Below, piece after piece: positions 1-9,367 of a stretch of 64,000 nucleotides of DNA. Source of the DNA: Paraburkholderia nodosa (GTDB lineage Bacteria; Pseudomonadota; Gammaproteobacteria; Burkholderiales; Burkholderiaceae); NCBI RefSeq assembly GCF_001718195.1, contig NZ_MCNV01000003.1, positions 372,001 through 436,000 on the forward strand, read 5' to 3'. The notes under the pieces are model-generated. The model saw only the letters and a list, made by a program, of their open reading frames with translations. It ran no database searches and had not been told where the DNA came from. The translations under genes and the position numbers were made by a program. Positions within the stretch are counted from its first letter, which is position 1. Each line of letters begins with the position of its first letter.

Positions 1-1295
<1,295 letters not shown>

Positions 1296-1330
1296 GCCGG
1301 ACGAGCGGGCTTCACCCAGCGTTTTTCGTC

Positions 1331-2107
1331 ATGCCCAAGAACGTGCCCCACCCGGGCGAGCCCAGGCGCCCCGCCCCGGCTCGCCAGGCTCCAGCGCCCA
1401 CGCCGGCTCCCGCAACGGAAGAAGCCACGCCAGGCAAGACGGCTTCTGGCTTCGCCGGCCTCGGCAGCCTGCGCGACGCGCTCAAGGTGCAAACCCGCCA
1501 GCGCGAGCGCGAACGCGTGGCCGCGCAGGCGGCGCGTGTCGAAGCCGCCGCCGACAGTGATCTCTTTCGCCGCGAGATCGGCCAGATCGCGCCGCTCAAG
1601 CAGCCCGCGCGCGCGCAGCCGCGCCGGGCAGCACCCGTGCCGTTGCCGCTGCAAACGCGGCTCGACGAGCAGGCCGTGCTGCACGAAGCGATCTCCGACG
1701 AATTCGACCCGGAAGCGTTTCTCGACACCGACGACTCGCTCTACTATCACCGCCCCGGCGTGAGCGAGGAAGTCGTCAAGAAGCTGCGGCGCGGCACGTG
1801 GATCGTGCAGGCGCAACTCGACCTGCACGGCATGCGCCGCGAGCAAGCGCGCGAGGCGCTGCAGGACTTCATCCGTGAAGCGGGCAAGCGCGGGCTGCGC
1901 TGCGTGCGCGTGATCCACGGCAAGGGCCTCGGTTCCGTCGGCAAGGAGCCCGTGCTCAAGGGCAAGGTGCGCGCGTGGCTCGTGCAGAAGGAAGAAGTCA
2001 TCGCGTTCTGCCAGGCGCGGCCGCACGACGGCGGCGCGGGCGCCGTGCTCGTGCTGTTGCAGCCGCACCCGGTCGGACACGGGCAGCATCATACACACGC
2101 GCCCTGA
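1331..2107 (+). CDS. Smr/MutS2 C-terminal domain protein
   Basis: 258 residues. The first ~110 are rich in Pro, Ala, Arg and Gln and probably disordered. The second half is an Smr domain with the characteristic LDLHGMRREQAREAL motif, a conserved arginine-rich centre and IHGKGLGS. Smr domains of this stand-alone type are nucleases or nucleic-acid binders; E. coli SmrB (YfcN) cleaves mRNA at collided ribosomes. The resemblance supports a nucleic-acid role but does not prove that function. The ATG at 1331 was chosen as the first start after trxB. Reading frame remains open upstream inside trxB, in the wrong frame for it. A terminator follows at 2140. Confidence 0.9.
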   Translation: MPKNVPHPGEPRRPAPARQAPAPTPAPATEEATPGKTASGFAGLGSLRDALKVQTRQRERERVAAQAARVEAAADSDLFRREIGQIAPLKQPARAQPRRAAPVPLPLQTRLDEQAVLHEAISDEFDPEAFLDTDDSLYYHRPGVSEEVVKKLRRGTWIVQAQLDLHGMRREQAREALQDFIREAGKRGLRCVRVIHGKGLGSVGKEPVLKGKVRAWLVQKEEVIAFCQARPHDGGAGAVLVLLQPHPVGHGQHHTHAP

Positions 2108-2139
2108 CCGAACCCGTCATCGTCGCGCCGATACGAAAG

Positions 2140-2178
2140 AACCCCGTTGCTGCTTGCGCAGCGAACGGGGTTTTTTTA
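2140..2178 (+). terminator. Intrinsic terminator after the Smr gene
   Basis: Inverted repeat ACCCCGTTGCTGC...GCAGCGAACGGGGT with a one-base bulge and a TTGC loop, followed by seven T. It ends the trxB-smr side and faces the convergent ABC transporter operon, whose last gene stops at 2207. Confidence 0.85.
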
Positions 2179-2206
2179 TCGCGCCGGACAAACCGGTGAA
2201 CGAAGA

Positions 2207-3325
2207 TCAGGCGATACGTGCTTCCGTCTTCGGGTCGAACAGCACGGCCTTCGAAACGTCAAACAGCAGATCCATATTGTTGAGCGGCTGCGGATTCGCG
2301 CCCGGGTGCACGCGGCTCACGATGCGCTTGCCGTTGACCTGCGCGAACACGAGCGTGTCCGGACCGGTCGGCTCGATCACATCGACCTGCACCGCGTGGC
2401 GCTGCAGTTCGTGGCCGTGGCCGTCGTGCGAGCTGCGCGCGTCGGTGATGCGCTCGGGGCGCAGGCCCAGCACCACATTCTGGCCGATATGGCCGCGCAC
2501 CTTGTTCGCGTCGAACGGCAGGTTCAGCACGTTGCGCGCCACGCCCGTGTCGAGCTCGATGCCGATGCCCGAACCCTGCTCCACCAGCTTGCCTTCGATG
2601 AAGTTCATCGGCGGCGCGCCGATGAAGCCCGCGACGAACAGGTTCGACGGCGAGTCGTAGATGTCCTGCGGCGCGCCGAACTGCTGCACGATGCCGTCCT
2701 TCATGACCGCGATGCGGTCGCCGAGCGTCATTGCCTCGATCTGGTCGTGCGTCACGTAGACGATGGTCTTGCCCACGCGCTGATGCAGCAGCTTGATTTC
2801 CGAACGCATCTCGATACGCAGCTTGGCGTCGAGGTTCGAGAGCGGTTCGTCGAACAGGAACATGATCGGATCGCGCGCCAGTGCGCGGCCCATGGCGACG
2901 CGCTGACGTTGGCCGCCCGAAAGCTGGCCCGGCTTGCGGTCGAGCAGATGCTGGATCTGCAGCATGCTCGACACGCGGTCGACGATCTGGGTCTGCTCGG
3001 CCTTCGGCACCTTGCGGATGTTCAGGCCGAACGAGATGTTCTCGCGCACCGTCATCGACGGATAGAGCGCGTACGACTGGAACACCATCGCGATATCGCG
3101 ATCCTTCGGCGAGAGGTTGTTCACCACCTTGCCGTCCATCATGATCTCGCCCTTGGTCACGGTTTCGAGACCCGCGATCATGTTGAGCAGCGTCGACTTC
3201 CCGCAGCCCGAGCCGCCGACCAGAATCAGGAACTGGCCGTCTTCGATGTCGATGTTGACGCCCTTGAGGACGGGCACCCCGTTCGGGTAGGTCTTGTAGA
3301 CGTCGCGAATGGAAAGGCTTGCCAT
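2207..3325 (-). CDS. Carbohydrate ABC transporter, ATP-binding subunit (MalK/UgpC type)
   Basis: 372-residue cytosolic ATPase of the CUT1 family that powers sugar import. Visible motifs are Walker A GGSGCGKST (residues 37-45), Q-loop region FQSYALYPSMTV, signature LSGGQRQRVAMGRA, Walker B IMFLFDEPLSNLDA and switch His in VYVTHDQ. The C-terminal ~130 residues form the MalK-type TOBE regulatory extension (GLRPERI). It is the last of four genes (binding protein, two permeases, ATPase) on the minus strand. Proximity to zwf-pgl-glk suggests glucose or a related sugar as substrate, as in the Pseudomonas gts system. Pipelines often name this subunit ugpC, but glycerol-3-phosphate is not supported by the context. 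Confidence 0.93.
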   Translation of the reverse strand: MASLSIRDVYKTYPNGVPVLKGVNIDIEDGQFLILVGGSGCGKSTLLNMIAGLETVTKGEIMMDGKVVNNLSPKDRDIAMVFQSYALYPSMTVRENISFGLNIRKVPKAEQTQIVDRVSSMLQIQHLLDRKPGQLSGGQRQRVAMGRALARDPIMFLFDEPLSNLDAKLRIEMRSEIKLLHQRVGKTIVYVTHDQIEAMTLGDRIAVMKDGIVQQFGAPQDIYDSPSNLFVAGFIGAPPMNFIEGKLVEQGSGIGIELDTGVARNVLNLPFDANKVRGHIGQNVVLGLRPERITDARSSHDGHGHELQRHAVQVDVIEPTGPDTLVFAQVNGKRIVSRVHPGANPQPLNNMDLLFDVSKAVLFDPKTEARIA

Positions 3326-3365
3326 GCTATGAATCCTTTAATCGAATGCGCGTTCTGTCGCGCAG

Positions 3366-4223
3366 TTAGCCCTTCACCGCGCCCGCCGTGAGGCCACGCA
3401 CGAAGTAGCGGCCGGCGATTACGTAGACGAGCAGCGTGGGCAGCGCGGCGATGATCGCGCCGGCCATGTCGACGTTGTATTCCTTCACGCCCGTGGACGT
3501 GTTCACGAGATTGTTCAGCGCCACCGTGATCGGCATCGAATCGACGCCCGAGAACACGATACCGAACAGGAAGTCATTCCAGATCTGCGTGAATTGCCAG
3601 ATCAGGCACACCATGAAGATGGGCAGCGAGATCGGCAGCATGATGCGCGTGAAGATCATGAAGAAACCGGCGCCGTCGATGCGCGCGGCCTTCACGAGTT
3701 CAGCGGGCACGCTCACGTAGAAGTTGCGGAAGAACATCGTGGTGAACGCAATGCCGTACACGACGTGCACCAGCACCAGACCGCCGATCGTGTTCGACAG
3801 GCCGAGGAAGCCTTCGAGACGCGCCATCGGCAACAGGATGGCCTGGAACGGGATGAAGCAGCCCACCAGCAGCATCGTGAAGAGCGCGTCCGCGCCGCGA
3901 AAGCGCCAGTGCGTGAGCACGTAGCCGTTGAACGCGCCGATGATCGACGAGATCAGCACGGCCGGAATCACCATCTTCACCGAGTTCATGAAGAACGGCT
4001 GCATGCCGTCACAGCGCACGCCGGTACACGCTTCGCTCCACGCCTTGATCCACGGCGCGAAGGTCGGGCTCGTGGGCAGCGAGAGCATGGTGCCCGTGTG
4101 AATCTGGTCGAGCGACTTGAACGACGTCGACAGCATCACGTAGAGCGGGAACAGGAAGTACAACGCGAACAGGATCAGCGCCGCATAGATGACCACGCGG
4201 CTCACGTTCATCTTAGGCTGCAT
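3366..4223 (-). CDS. Carbohydrate ABC transporter permease (MalG-like)
   Basis: 285-residue inner-membrane permease of the binding-protein-dependent transport family. It has an N-terminal helix (VVIYAALILFALYFLFPLYV), about six membrane spans and the cytoplasmic EAA loop (ELVKAARIDGAGFFMIFTRIMLP), which contacts the ATPase. The start codon at 4223 lies inside the end of the upstream permease gene (11-base overlap) and has a GAGGAG ribosome site, so the two are translationally coupled. Its partner permease forms the other half of the pore. Confidence 0.93.
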   Translation of the reverse strand: MQPKMNVSRVVIYAALILFALYFLFPLYVMLSTSFKSLDQIHTGTMLSLPTSPTFAPWIKAWSEACTGVRCDGMQPFFMNSVKMVIPAVLISSIIGAFNGYVLTHWRFRGADALFTMLLVGCFIPFQAILLPMARLEGFLGLSNTIGGLVLVHVVYGIAFTTMFFRNFYVSVPAELVKAARIDGAGFFMIFTRIMLPISLPIFMVCLIWQFTQIWNDFLFGIVFSGVDSMPITVALNNLVNTSTGVKEYNVDMAGAIIAALPTLLVYVIAGRYFVRGLTAGAVKG

Positions 4224-5154
4224 TGCGCGTGCTCCTCGATTCCAGATACATGAGCGGCACGAGCACGGCCACGACCGTGGCGAGCATCATCATCGACGAA
4301 GCTGCGCCGACGCCGAGCTGCCCGCGGTTGAACGAAAACGTGTACATGAAGATGGCCGGCAGCGACGACGACGTGCCCGGACCACCGGCCGTCAAGGCGA
4401 CGACGAGGTCGAACGTCTTGATCGTGATGTGGCACAGGATCAGCAGCACGGAGAAAAACACCGGACGCATGCTCGGAATCACGATCTTGCGGTAGATCGT
4501 GGGCAGCGTCGCGCCGTCCACCTGGGCCGCCTTGAAGATCTCGCTATCGACACCGCGCAGGCCGGCGAGGAACAGCGCCATGCAAAAGCCCGTGGACTGC
4601 CACACGGCGGCGACCACGATACAGAAAATGGCCTTGTCCGGGTCGTTGAGCCAGTCGATGTGGAAGCTCGTCCAGCCGATGCTGTGCATCACCTGCTGAA
4701 TGCCGAGGTCCGGATTGAAGATCCACTGCCATGCCGTGCCCGTCACGATGTACGAGAGCGCCATCGGATAGAGGAACACCGCGCGCAGCGCGCCTTCCTG
4801 ACGAATCTGCTGGTCGAGCAGGATCGCGAGGAACAGCCCGAGCCCTACGCAGATCGCGATGAACGGGATGCCGAACCATCCGAGGTTCTGCGCCGACGTC
4901 CACCAGACGTCGTTCGCGAACAGCTCGCGATAGCGGTCGAGACCCGCGAATTCATAGCGCGGCATCAGTCGCGAGGTCGAGAGCGACAGATACCCGGTAA
5001 TGAGAATGAAGCCGTAGACGAATACGAGGCTGATCAGAATGCTGGGCGAAAGCACCAGCTTCGGGATCCAGCGGTCTGCGAGCGCCGCCATGGGCGACGC
5101 GCGGCGGGTAGCAGGCGTGGCCGCCTTGCCGTTGCCGCTAAGAGAAGCAGTCAC
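4213..5154 (-). CDS. Carbohydrate ABC transporter permease (MalF-like)
   Basis: 313 residues from a GTG start at 5154. A clear AGGAG lies 7 bases upstream of it; the more distal ATG at 5223 has no ribosome site and would add an unconserved basic tail. Several hydrophobic spans begin with LVLSPSILISLVFVYGFILI. The EAA-type loop (EIFKAAQVDGATLPTIYRKI) sits in the second half. It pairs with the downstream MalG-like permease in a CUT1 importer. No regulatory site was seen in the 120-base gap to the binding-protein gene. Confidence 0.9.
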   Translation of the reverse strand: MTASLSGNGKAATPATRRASPMAALADRWIPKLVLSPSILISLVFVYGFILITGYLSLSTSRLMPRYEFAGLDRYRELFANDVWWTSAQNLGWFGIPFIAICVGLGLFLAILLDQQIRQEGALRAVFLYPMALSYIVTGTAWQWIFNPDLGIQQVMHSIGWTSFHIDWLNDPDKAIFCIVVAAVWQSTGFCMALFLAGLRGVDSEIFKAAQVDGATLPTIYRKIVIPSMRPVFFSVLLILCHITIKTFDLVVALTAGGPGTSSSLPAIFMYTFSFNRGQLGVGAASSMMMLATVVAVLVPLMYLESRSTRNAA

Positions 5155-5278
5155 TGCGCAACTCCTGGTACGGTGCGAAAACCGCTTTCGCACGATGATG
5201 GGGTTCAGAGAGTGAACCGTCATGCCCGGGGCGCGCCACGTATGGCGCCCCCCGTCTTACAGCACTAACCTGCTACGC

Positions 5279-6526
5279 TCACTTCGTCTTCGCAGCCTTC
5301 GCGAGCGCTTCGACCGCGCTCTTCGAATCCTGGTTCGAGTTCATGAACTTCGTCACGACGTCGGTGATCGCACCGGCCGTTGCGTCCGGCTGAGCCATGC
5401 CGTGAGCGAGCGACGGCACATAGCCGCCGGCCTTGATCGCGACCTGCTCATCCGCGTACGACTTCTTCGCGCATGCGTCGAACTTGCTCATGTCCACGCC
5501 GAGACGAACCGGAATCGAACCCTTGTACAGGCTGAACTGCTCCTGGAAGCCCGGGCTCATGATCGTCTTCGCGAGGGCGAGCTGGCCAGGCGTTGCCTCC
5601 TTCTGGCCCTTCTGCTGGAAGAACACGAACGAGTCGACGTTAAAAGTGTAGGCCTTTGCCGTGCCCGGCACGGCTGCGCAAACGTAGTCCGTATCCGGCT
5701 GCTTGTTCGCGTTCGCGAACTCGCCCTTGGCCCAGTCGCCCATGAACTGCATGCCGGCCTTGCCGTTGATGACCATGGCCGTGGCGAGGTTCCAGTCGCG
5801 GCCCGTGCGGCCGTTATCCATGTACGACTCGATCTTGCGGACCGTGTCGAACACGCCGACCATCTGCTGCGACGTGAGGGTCTTCTGGTCGAGGTCGACG
5901 AGTGCCTTCTTGTAGAAGTCCGCGCCCTGCGAGAGGACCACGTCTTCCCACAGCGTCAGGTCCTGCCACGGCTGACCACCGGCGGCGACCGCCTGGATGC
6001 CCGCGGCCTTCATCTTGTCGGCCAGCGCGAAGAATTCCGGCCACGTGGTCGGCGCCTTGCCGCCCACCTTGTCGAGCGCTGCCTTGTTGATCCACACCCA
6101 GTTCACGCGGTGCACCGAGAACGGCGCTGCCACGTAGTGGCCGTCGGCGTGCATGATCTTGTCGATCTGCGGCGGCAGATTGGCCTTCCAGTCGCCGGCG
6201 ACGGAGTCGACGTTCACCAGCACGCCCTGCTCAGCCCATTCCTGGATCAGCGGACCCTTGATCTGGGCGGCCGTCGGTGCGTTGCCCGAGATCACCTGGG
6301 TCTTCAGTGCGGTCATGGCCGCCGCGCCCGCGCCACCGGCGACCGCGAAGTCCTTCCACACATAGCCCTGCTTCGTCATGTCGTCCTTGAGCACGCCGAC
6401 GGCCTTCGACTCGCCGCCCGAAGTCCACCAGTGCAGCACTTCGAGGGACTCGGCTGCTTGCGCCGTGGCGACGCCACCCAACAGACCTGCTGCGCACAGG
6501 GCGCCCATGATCGCGCGGAATTTCAT
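5279..6526 (-). CDS. Carbohydrate ABC transporter, periplasmic binding protein
   Basis: 415-residue extracellular solute-binding protein (family 1). A cleavable signal peptide ends at about residue 24 (GGVATAQA, then AESLEVLHWW). The mature start LEVLHWWTSGGESKA is typical of glucose/mannose-binding members of this family. A very good ribosome site (GGAGGAG) precedes the ATG. First gene of the four-gene importer, divergent from zwf-pgl-glk/hexR across a shared 576-base gap. Glucose is the likeliest ligand by context, but the sequence alone does not fix it. Confidence 0.92.
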   Translation of the reverse strand: MKFRAIMGALCAAGLLGGVATAQAAESLEVLHWWTSGGESKAVGVLKDDMTKQGYVWKDFAVAGGAGAAAMTALKTQVISGNAPTAAQIKGPLIQEWAEQGVLVNVDSVAGDWKANLPPQIDKIMHADGHYVAAPFSVHRVNWVWINKAALDKVGGKAPTTWPEFFALADKMKAAGIQAVAAGGQPWQDLTLWEDVVLSQGADFYKKALVDLDQKTLTSQQMVGVFDTVRKIESYMDNGRTGRDWNLATAMVINGKAGMQFMGDWAKGEFANANKQPDTDYVCAAVPGTAKAYTFNVDSFVFFQQKGQKEATPGQLALAKTIMSPGFQEQFSLYKGSIPVRLGVDMSKFDACAKKSYADEQVAIKAGGYVPSLAHGMAQPDATAGAITDVVTKFMNSNQDSKSAVEALAKAAKTK

Positions 6527-6971
6527 TGCTTATCTCCTCCAGACACCTGAACAAAAAACGATTGGCCCCTGATCACCAGGGTGCGGTGGTTGGTCAAACA
6601 GGCAAAACAGGCAAAACACTGGACGGACGGGCGCCGGAGTGCCGCGCGCGCGTGCTTTTCATTAGATGCGCGCGGGCCGCGTGCCGGTTACCGGCCGCAG
6701 GACGCTCAAGAGATGAGTGGTTCGGAATGCAACTTGACTGTCTCCTCTTTTGATTTTCACCGGTCACCCGACCGGCCGAGGCGCCGCTTGCGTCACGCGG
6801 CCTTGAAGCCTCCGCACGGCGGGGAACCGGGCGCACGGCTCACTGGCAAGCCGGGCTGAGTCCCGCGTGGTTCTCCGTTAACATGAGGGGGCATTCCGTC
6901 CGCTCGCGAAACCGCGCAAACCGCCTTGCTGGCTGCGTTCCACGCTTTTTTCTTCGAATGAACGTTACCTC

Positions 6972-6999
6972 TTGATTTGGATTGTAGTTAAACTACAAT
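6972..6999 (+). promoter_or_regulatory. zwf promoter core
   Basis: TTGATT (6972-6977), 16-base spacer, TACAAT (6994-6999). It directs transcription to the zwf ATG at 7103, giving a leader of roughly 95 nt. The -10 hexamer is the right half of the 19-bp palindrome described separately. Confidence 0.65.
6981..6999. promoter_or_regulatory. Candidate HexR operator over the zwf promoter
   Basis: Perfect 9-bp arms around a central A: ATTGTAGTT-A-AACTACAAT. Known HexR sites in proteobacteria have the form TGTA(A/G)T..A(T/C)TACA, and this fits them closely. The palindrome covers the spacer end and the -10 of the zwf promoter, so binding should block RNA polymerase. The RpiR/HexR-type regulator is encoded two genes downstream, fused to glucokinase. 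HexR is generally released by the Entner-Doudoroff intermediate KDPG. Confidence 0.75.
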
Positions 7000-7102
7000 T
7001 CAGTGTCAAAAAAAATTTTATCGGACTACGGCCGCCCGATCGCCCACACAGACGGGCACCCGTTGTACCCTGCAGCGGCCCCCAGGACTCTGACCGAGAC
7101 TC

Positions 7103-8572
7103 ATGCAAACCCCGATCGATTCAGGTTTCACGTTCGTGCTCTTCGGCGCCACCGGCGACCTGTCGATGCGCAAGATCCTCCCCGCCCTGTATGAAGCGCA
7201 CCGTTCAGGCATGCTCGCCCAGGCCGGCAAGATCGTGGGCGTCGCGCGCCACGAAGAAGATCGTGCAGCGTACATCCAGTGGGTCGACGAGCACGTCAAG
7301 CCGCACGTGAAGAAGAACGGCGGCTTCGACGACAACGCGTGGGCCAGCTTCCTCGAACGCATCGTCTATGTGAAGCTCGACCTCTCGCGCGCCGAGGACT
7401 TTACTCACTTGCGCGACGGCATCGCGTCGCTGCCCGGCATTCGTGTGTTCTATCTGGCGACGGGCCCGTCGCTGTTCGTGCCGATCTGCCGCGCGCTTGC
7501 CGCCGTGGGGCTGAACGAGAATTCGCGCATCGTGCTGGAAAAGCCGCTCGGCTACGACCTCAAGTCGTCCAACGCGATCAACGACGCCGTGGGCGAGATC
7601 TTCGCCGAAGGCCAGATCTACCGGATCGACCACTACCTCGGCAAGGAGCCGGTGCAGAACCTGCTCGCGCTGCGTTTCGGCAACGCGCTCTTCGAGCCGC
7701 TGTGGCGCCGCGAATGGGTCGAGAGCATCCAGATCACGATTGCCGAAGAACTGGGCGTCGAAGCGCGCGGCGACTTTTATGACAACACGGGCGCGCTGCG
7801 CGACATGGTGCAAAATCACCTGTTGCAGTTGCTTTCGATCGTCGCCATGGAGCCGCCGCATTCGATGGATTCGGATTCGGTGCGTGACGAAAAGCTTCGC
7901 GTGCTGCGCGCGCTCAAGCCGATCAACCCGCTCGACATCAGCAAGGTCGCCGTGCGCGGGCAGTACCATGCGGGCGTGATCCGCGGCCAGGCGGTGCCGG
8001 GCTATGCGACCGAGCATGGCGTGAAACCCGAAAGCCACACGGAAACCTTCGTCGCGCTCAAGGTGGAGATCGAAAACTGGCGCTGGGCGGGCGTGCCCTT
8101 CTTCCTGCGCACCGGCAAGCGTCTTGCCGACCGCGTGGCCGAGATCGTCGTGAACTTCCGTCCGGTGCCGCATTCGGCGCTCGGCGCACCGGCGCTGCGC
8201 CCCGGCGCGAACCGCCTCGTGATTCGCCTGCAACCGAACGAGAACATCCGCCTCTACTGCCTCGCGAAGCAGCCCGGCGAAGGCATGAATCTCGCGAGCG
8301 TGCATCTGGATCTCGCGTTCGACCAGTTCTTCCGCGAAGGCCAGATGGAGGCCTACCAGCGCCTGCTGCTCGACGTGATCAACGGTCGCCTCGCGTTGTT
8401 CGTGCGGCGCGACGAGCAGGAAGCGGCGTGGACGTGGGTCGAGCCGATCCTCAACGAGTGGGCGGCAACGCCCCGCGCGCCCAAGCCGTATGCGGCCGGC
8501 ACATGGGGACCGGCGGCCGCGAGCGCGATGCTTGCGCAGCACGGCACCTGCTGGCTCGAAGAAGAGAATTGA
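7103..8572 (+). CDS. zwf: Glucose-6-phosphate 1-dehydrogenase
   Basis: Oxidises glucose 6-phosphate to 6-phosphogluconolactone with NADP+ or NAD+, the entry to the Entner-Doudoroff and pentose phosphate routes. 489 residues, full length. The N-terminal dinucleotide-binding motif reads FGATGDLSMRKILPALY. The substrate signature RIDHYLGKEP is at residues 174-183, with catalytic base region around His177 and Lys181. First gene of zwf-pgl-glk/hexR. The promoter overlaps a probable HexR operator at 6981-6999, so expression should rise when glucose catabolites accumulate. Confidence 0.97.
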   Translation: MQTPIDSGFTFVLFGATGDLSMRKILPALYEAHRSGMLAQAGKIVGVARHEEDRAAYIQWVDEHVKPHVKKNGGFDDNAWASFLERIVYVKLDLSRAEDFTHLRDGIASLPGIRVFYLATGPSLFVPICRALAAVGLNENSRIVLEKPLGYDLKSSNAINDAVGEIFAEGQIYRIDHYLGKEPVQNLLALRFGNALFEPLWRREWVESIQITIAEELGVEARGDFYDNTGALRDMVQNHLLQLLSIVAMEPPHSMDSDSVRDEKLRVLRALKPINPLDISKVAVRGQYHAGVIRGQAVPGYATEHGVKPESHTETFVALKVEIENWRWAGVPFFLRTGKRLADRVAEIVVNFRPVPHSALGAPALRPGANRLVIRLQPNENIRLYCLAKQPGEGMNLASVHLDLAFDQFFREGQMEAYQRLLLDVINGRLALFVRRDEQEAAWTWVEPILNEWAATPRAPKPYAAGTWGPAAASAMLAQHGTCWLEEEN

Positions 8573-8665
8573 TGGGATTGCATGGCGGCGCGCACAGCGA
8601 GCGCGACGCCGGACCGGACAGATGAACTACCCCGTAGACCTACAAAAAAGCAGCATGGAGGAGAA

Positions 8666-9367
8666 GTGATCGAGCTTCACGTATTCGACGACCCGCGCGT
8701 CCAATCCGACGCGCTGGCGCGAGCCGTGGGCGACGCGCTACATGCGTCGCTCGCCGCTCAGCAGGCGGCGCCCGGTACTACCGCGCGCCGTGCAACGCTT
8801 GCCGTCTCCGGCGGCACGAGCCCGCGCCCCTTCCTCGAGGCCCTTTCGACGCACCGTTTCGACTGGGCGCACATCGACGTCACGCTCGTCGACGACCGCT
8901 GGGTGCCGGACACCGACTCCGCGAGCAACGCGCGCCTCGCGCGCGAGACGCTGCTCACGCACGAAGCGGCGCACGCGCACTTCCTGCCGCTCGTCGACGT
9001 GGCGCAAGACCTCGACGCGCATGTCGCCGCGCTCAACGCCGACCCTGCCCGCAAGCTGCCGAACGTCGCCGTGCTCGGCATGGGCGAGGACGGCCACACG
9101 GCCTCGATCTTCGCCGACGCCCCCGAATGGCACGAAGCGATCACCACGGCGCGCCCGTTCGTGGCCGTGCATCCGCAGGCAGCGCCCCATGCGCGCGTCT
9201 CGTGGTCGATGCAGGCGCTGCGCCAGGTCGATCGGCTGTTCCTGCTGATCGCGGGACAGCGCAAGCTCGAAGTGCTGCAACAGGCCGCCGCGGCCGAACA
9301 AAACAACGCCATCTCGAAGCTGGCGAACGACAAGGGAGTGAGACTCGATGTCTACTGGTGCGCCTAA
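8666..9367 (+). CDS. pgl: 6-phosphogluconolactonase
   Basis: Hydrolyses 6-phosphogluconolactone to 6-phosphogluconate. 233 residues from a GTG at 8666 behind GGAGGAG, giving the usual amino end ([12 protein letters not shown]). An ATG at 8582 is in frame but adds an unconserved basic stretch without a ribosome site. Family motifs are visible: [25 protein letters not shown] and [18 protein letters not shown]. Its end overlaps the glk/hexR start by 20 bases, so translation is probably coupled. Confidence 0.93.
   Translation: MIELHVFDDPRVQSDALARAVGDALHASLAAQQAAPGTTARRATLAVSGGTSPRPFLEALSTHRFDWAHIDVTLVDDRWVPDTDSASNARLARETLLTHEAAHAHFLPLVDVAQDLDAHVAALNADPARKLPNVAVLGMGEDGHTASIFADAPEWHEAITTARPFVAVHPQAAPHARVSWSMQALRQVDRLFLLIAGQRKLEVLQQAAAAEQNNAISKLANDKGVRLDVYWCA

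Larger units (their letters stand above)
6527..7102. other. Shared divergent control region, sugar importer / zwf
   Basis: No gene. It holds three imperfect direct repeats CAAACAGG, CAAAACAGG and CAAAACACT at 6595-6620 near the importer start, a CCGGTC-ACCC-GACCGG hairpin at 6760-6775, and the zwf promoter with its overlapping palindrome at 6972-6999. The stretch 6955-7020 is markedly AT-rich for this genome. I found no clear sigma70 promoter for the importer itself. Confidence 0.6.
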
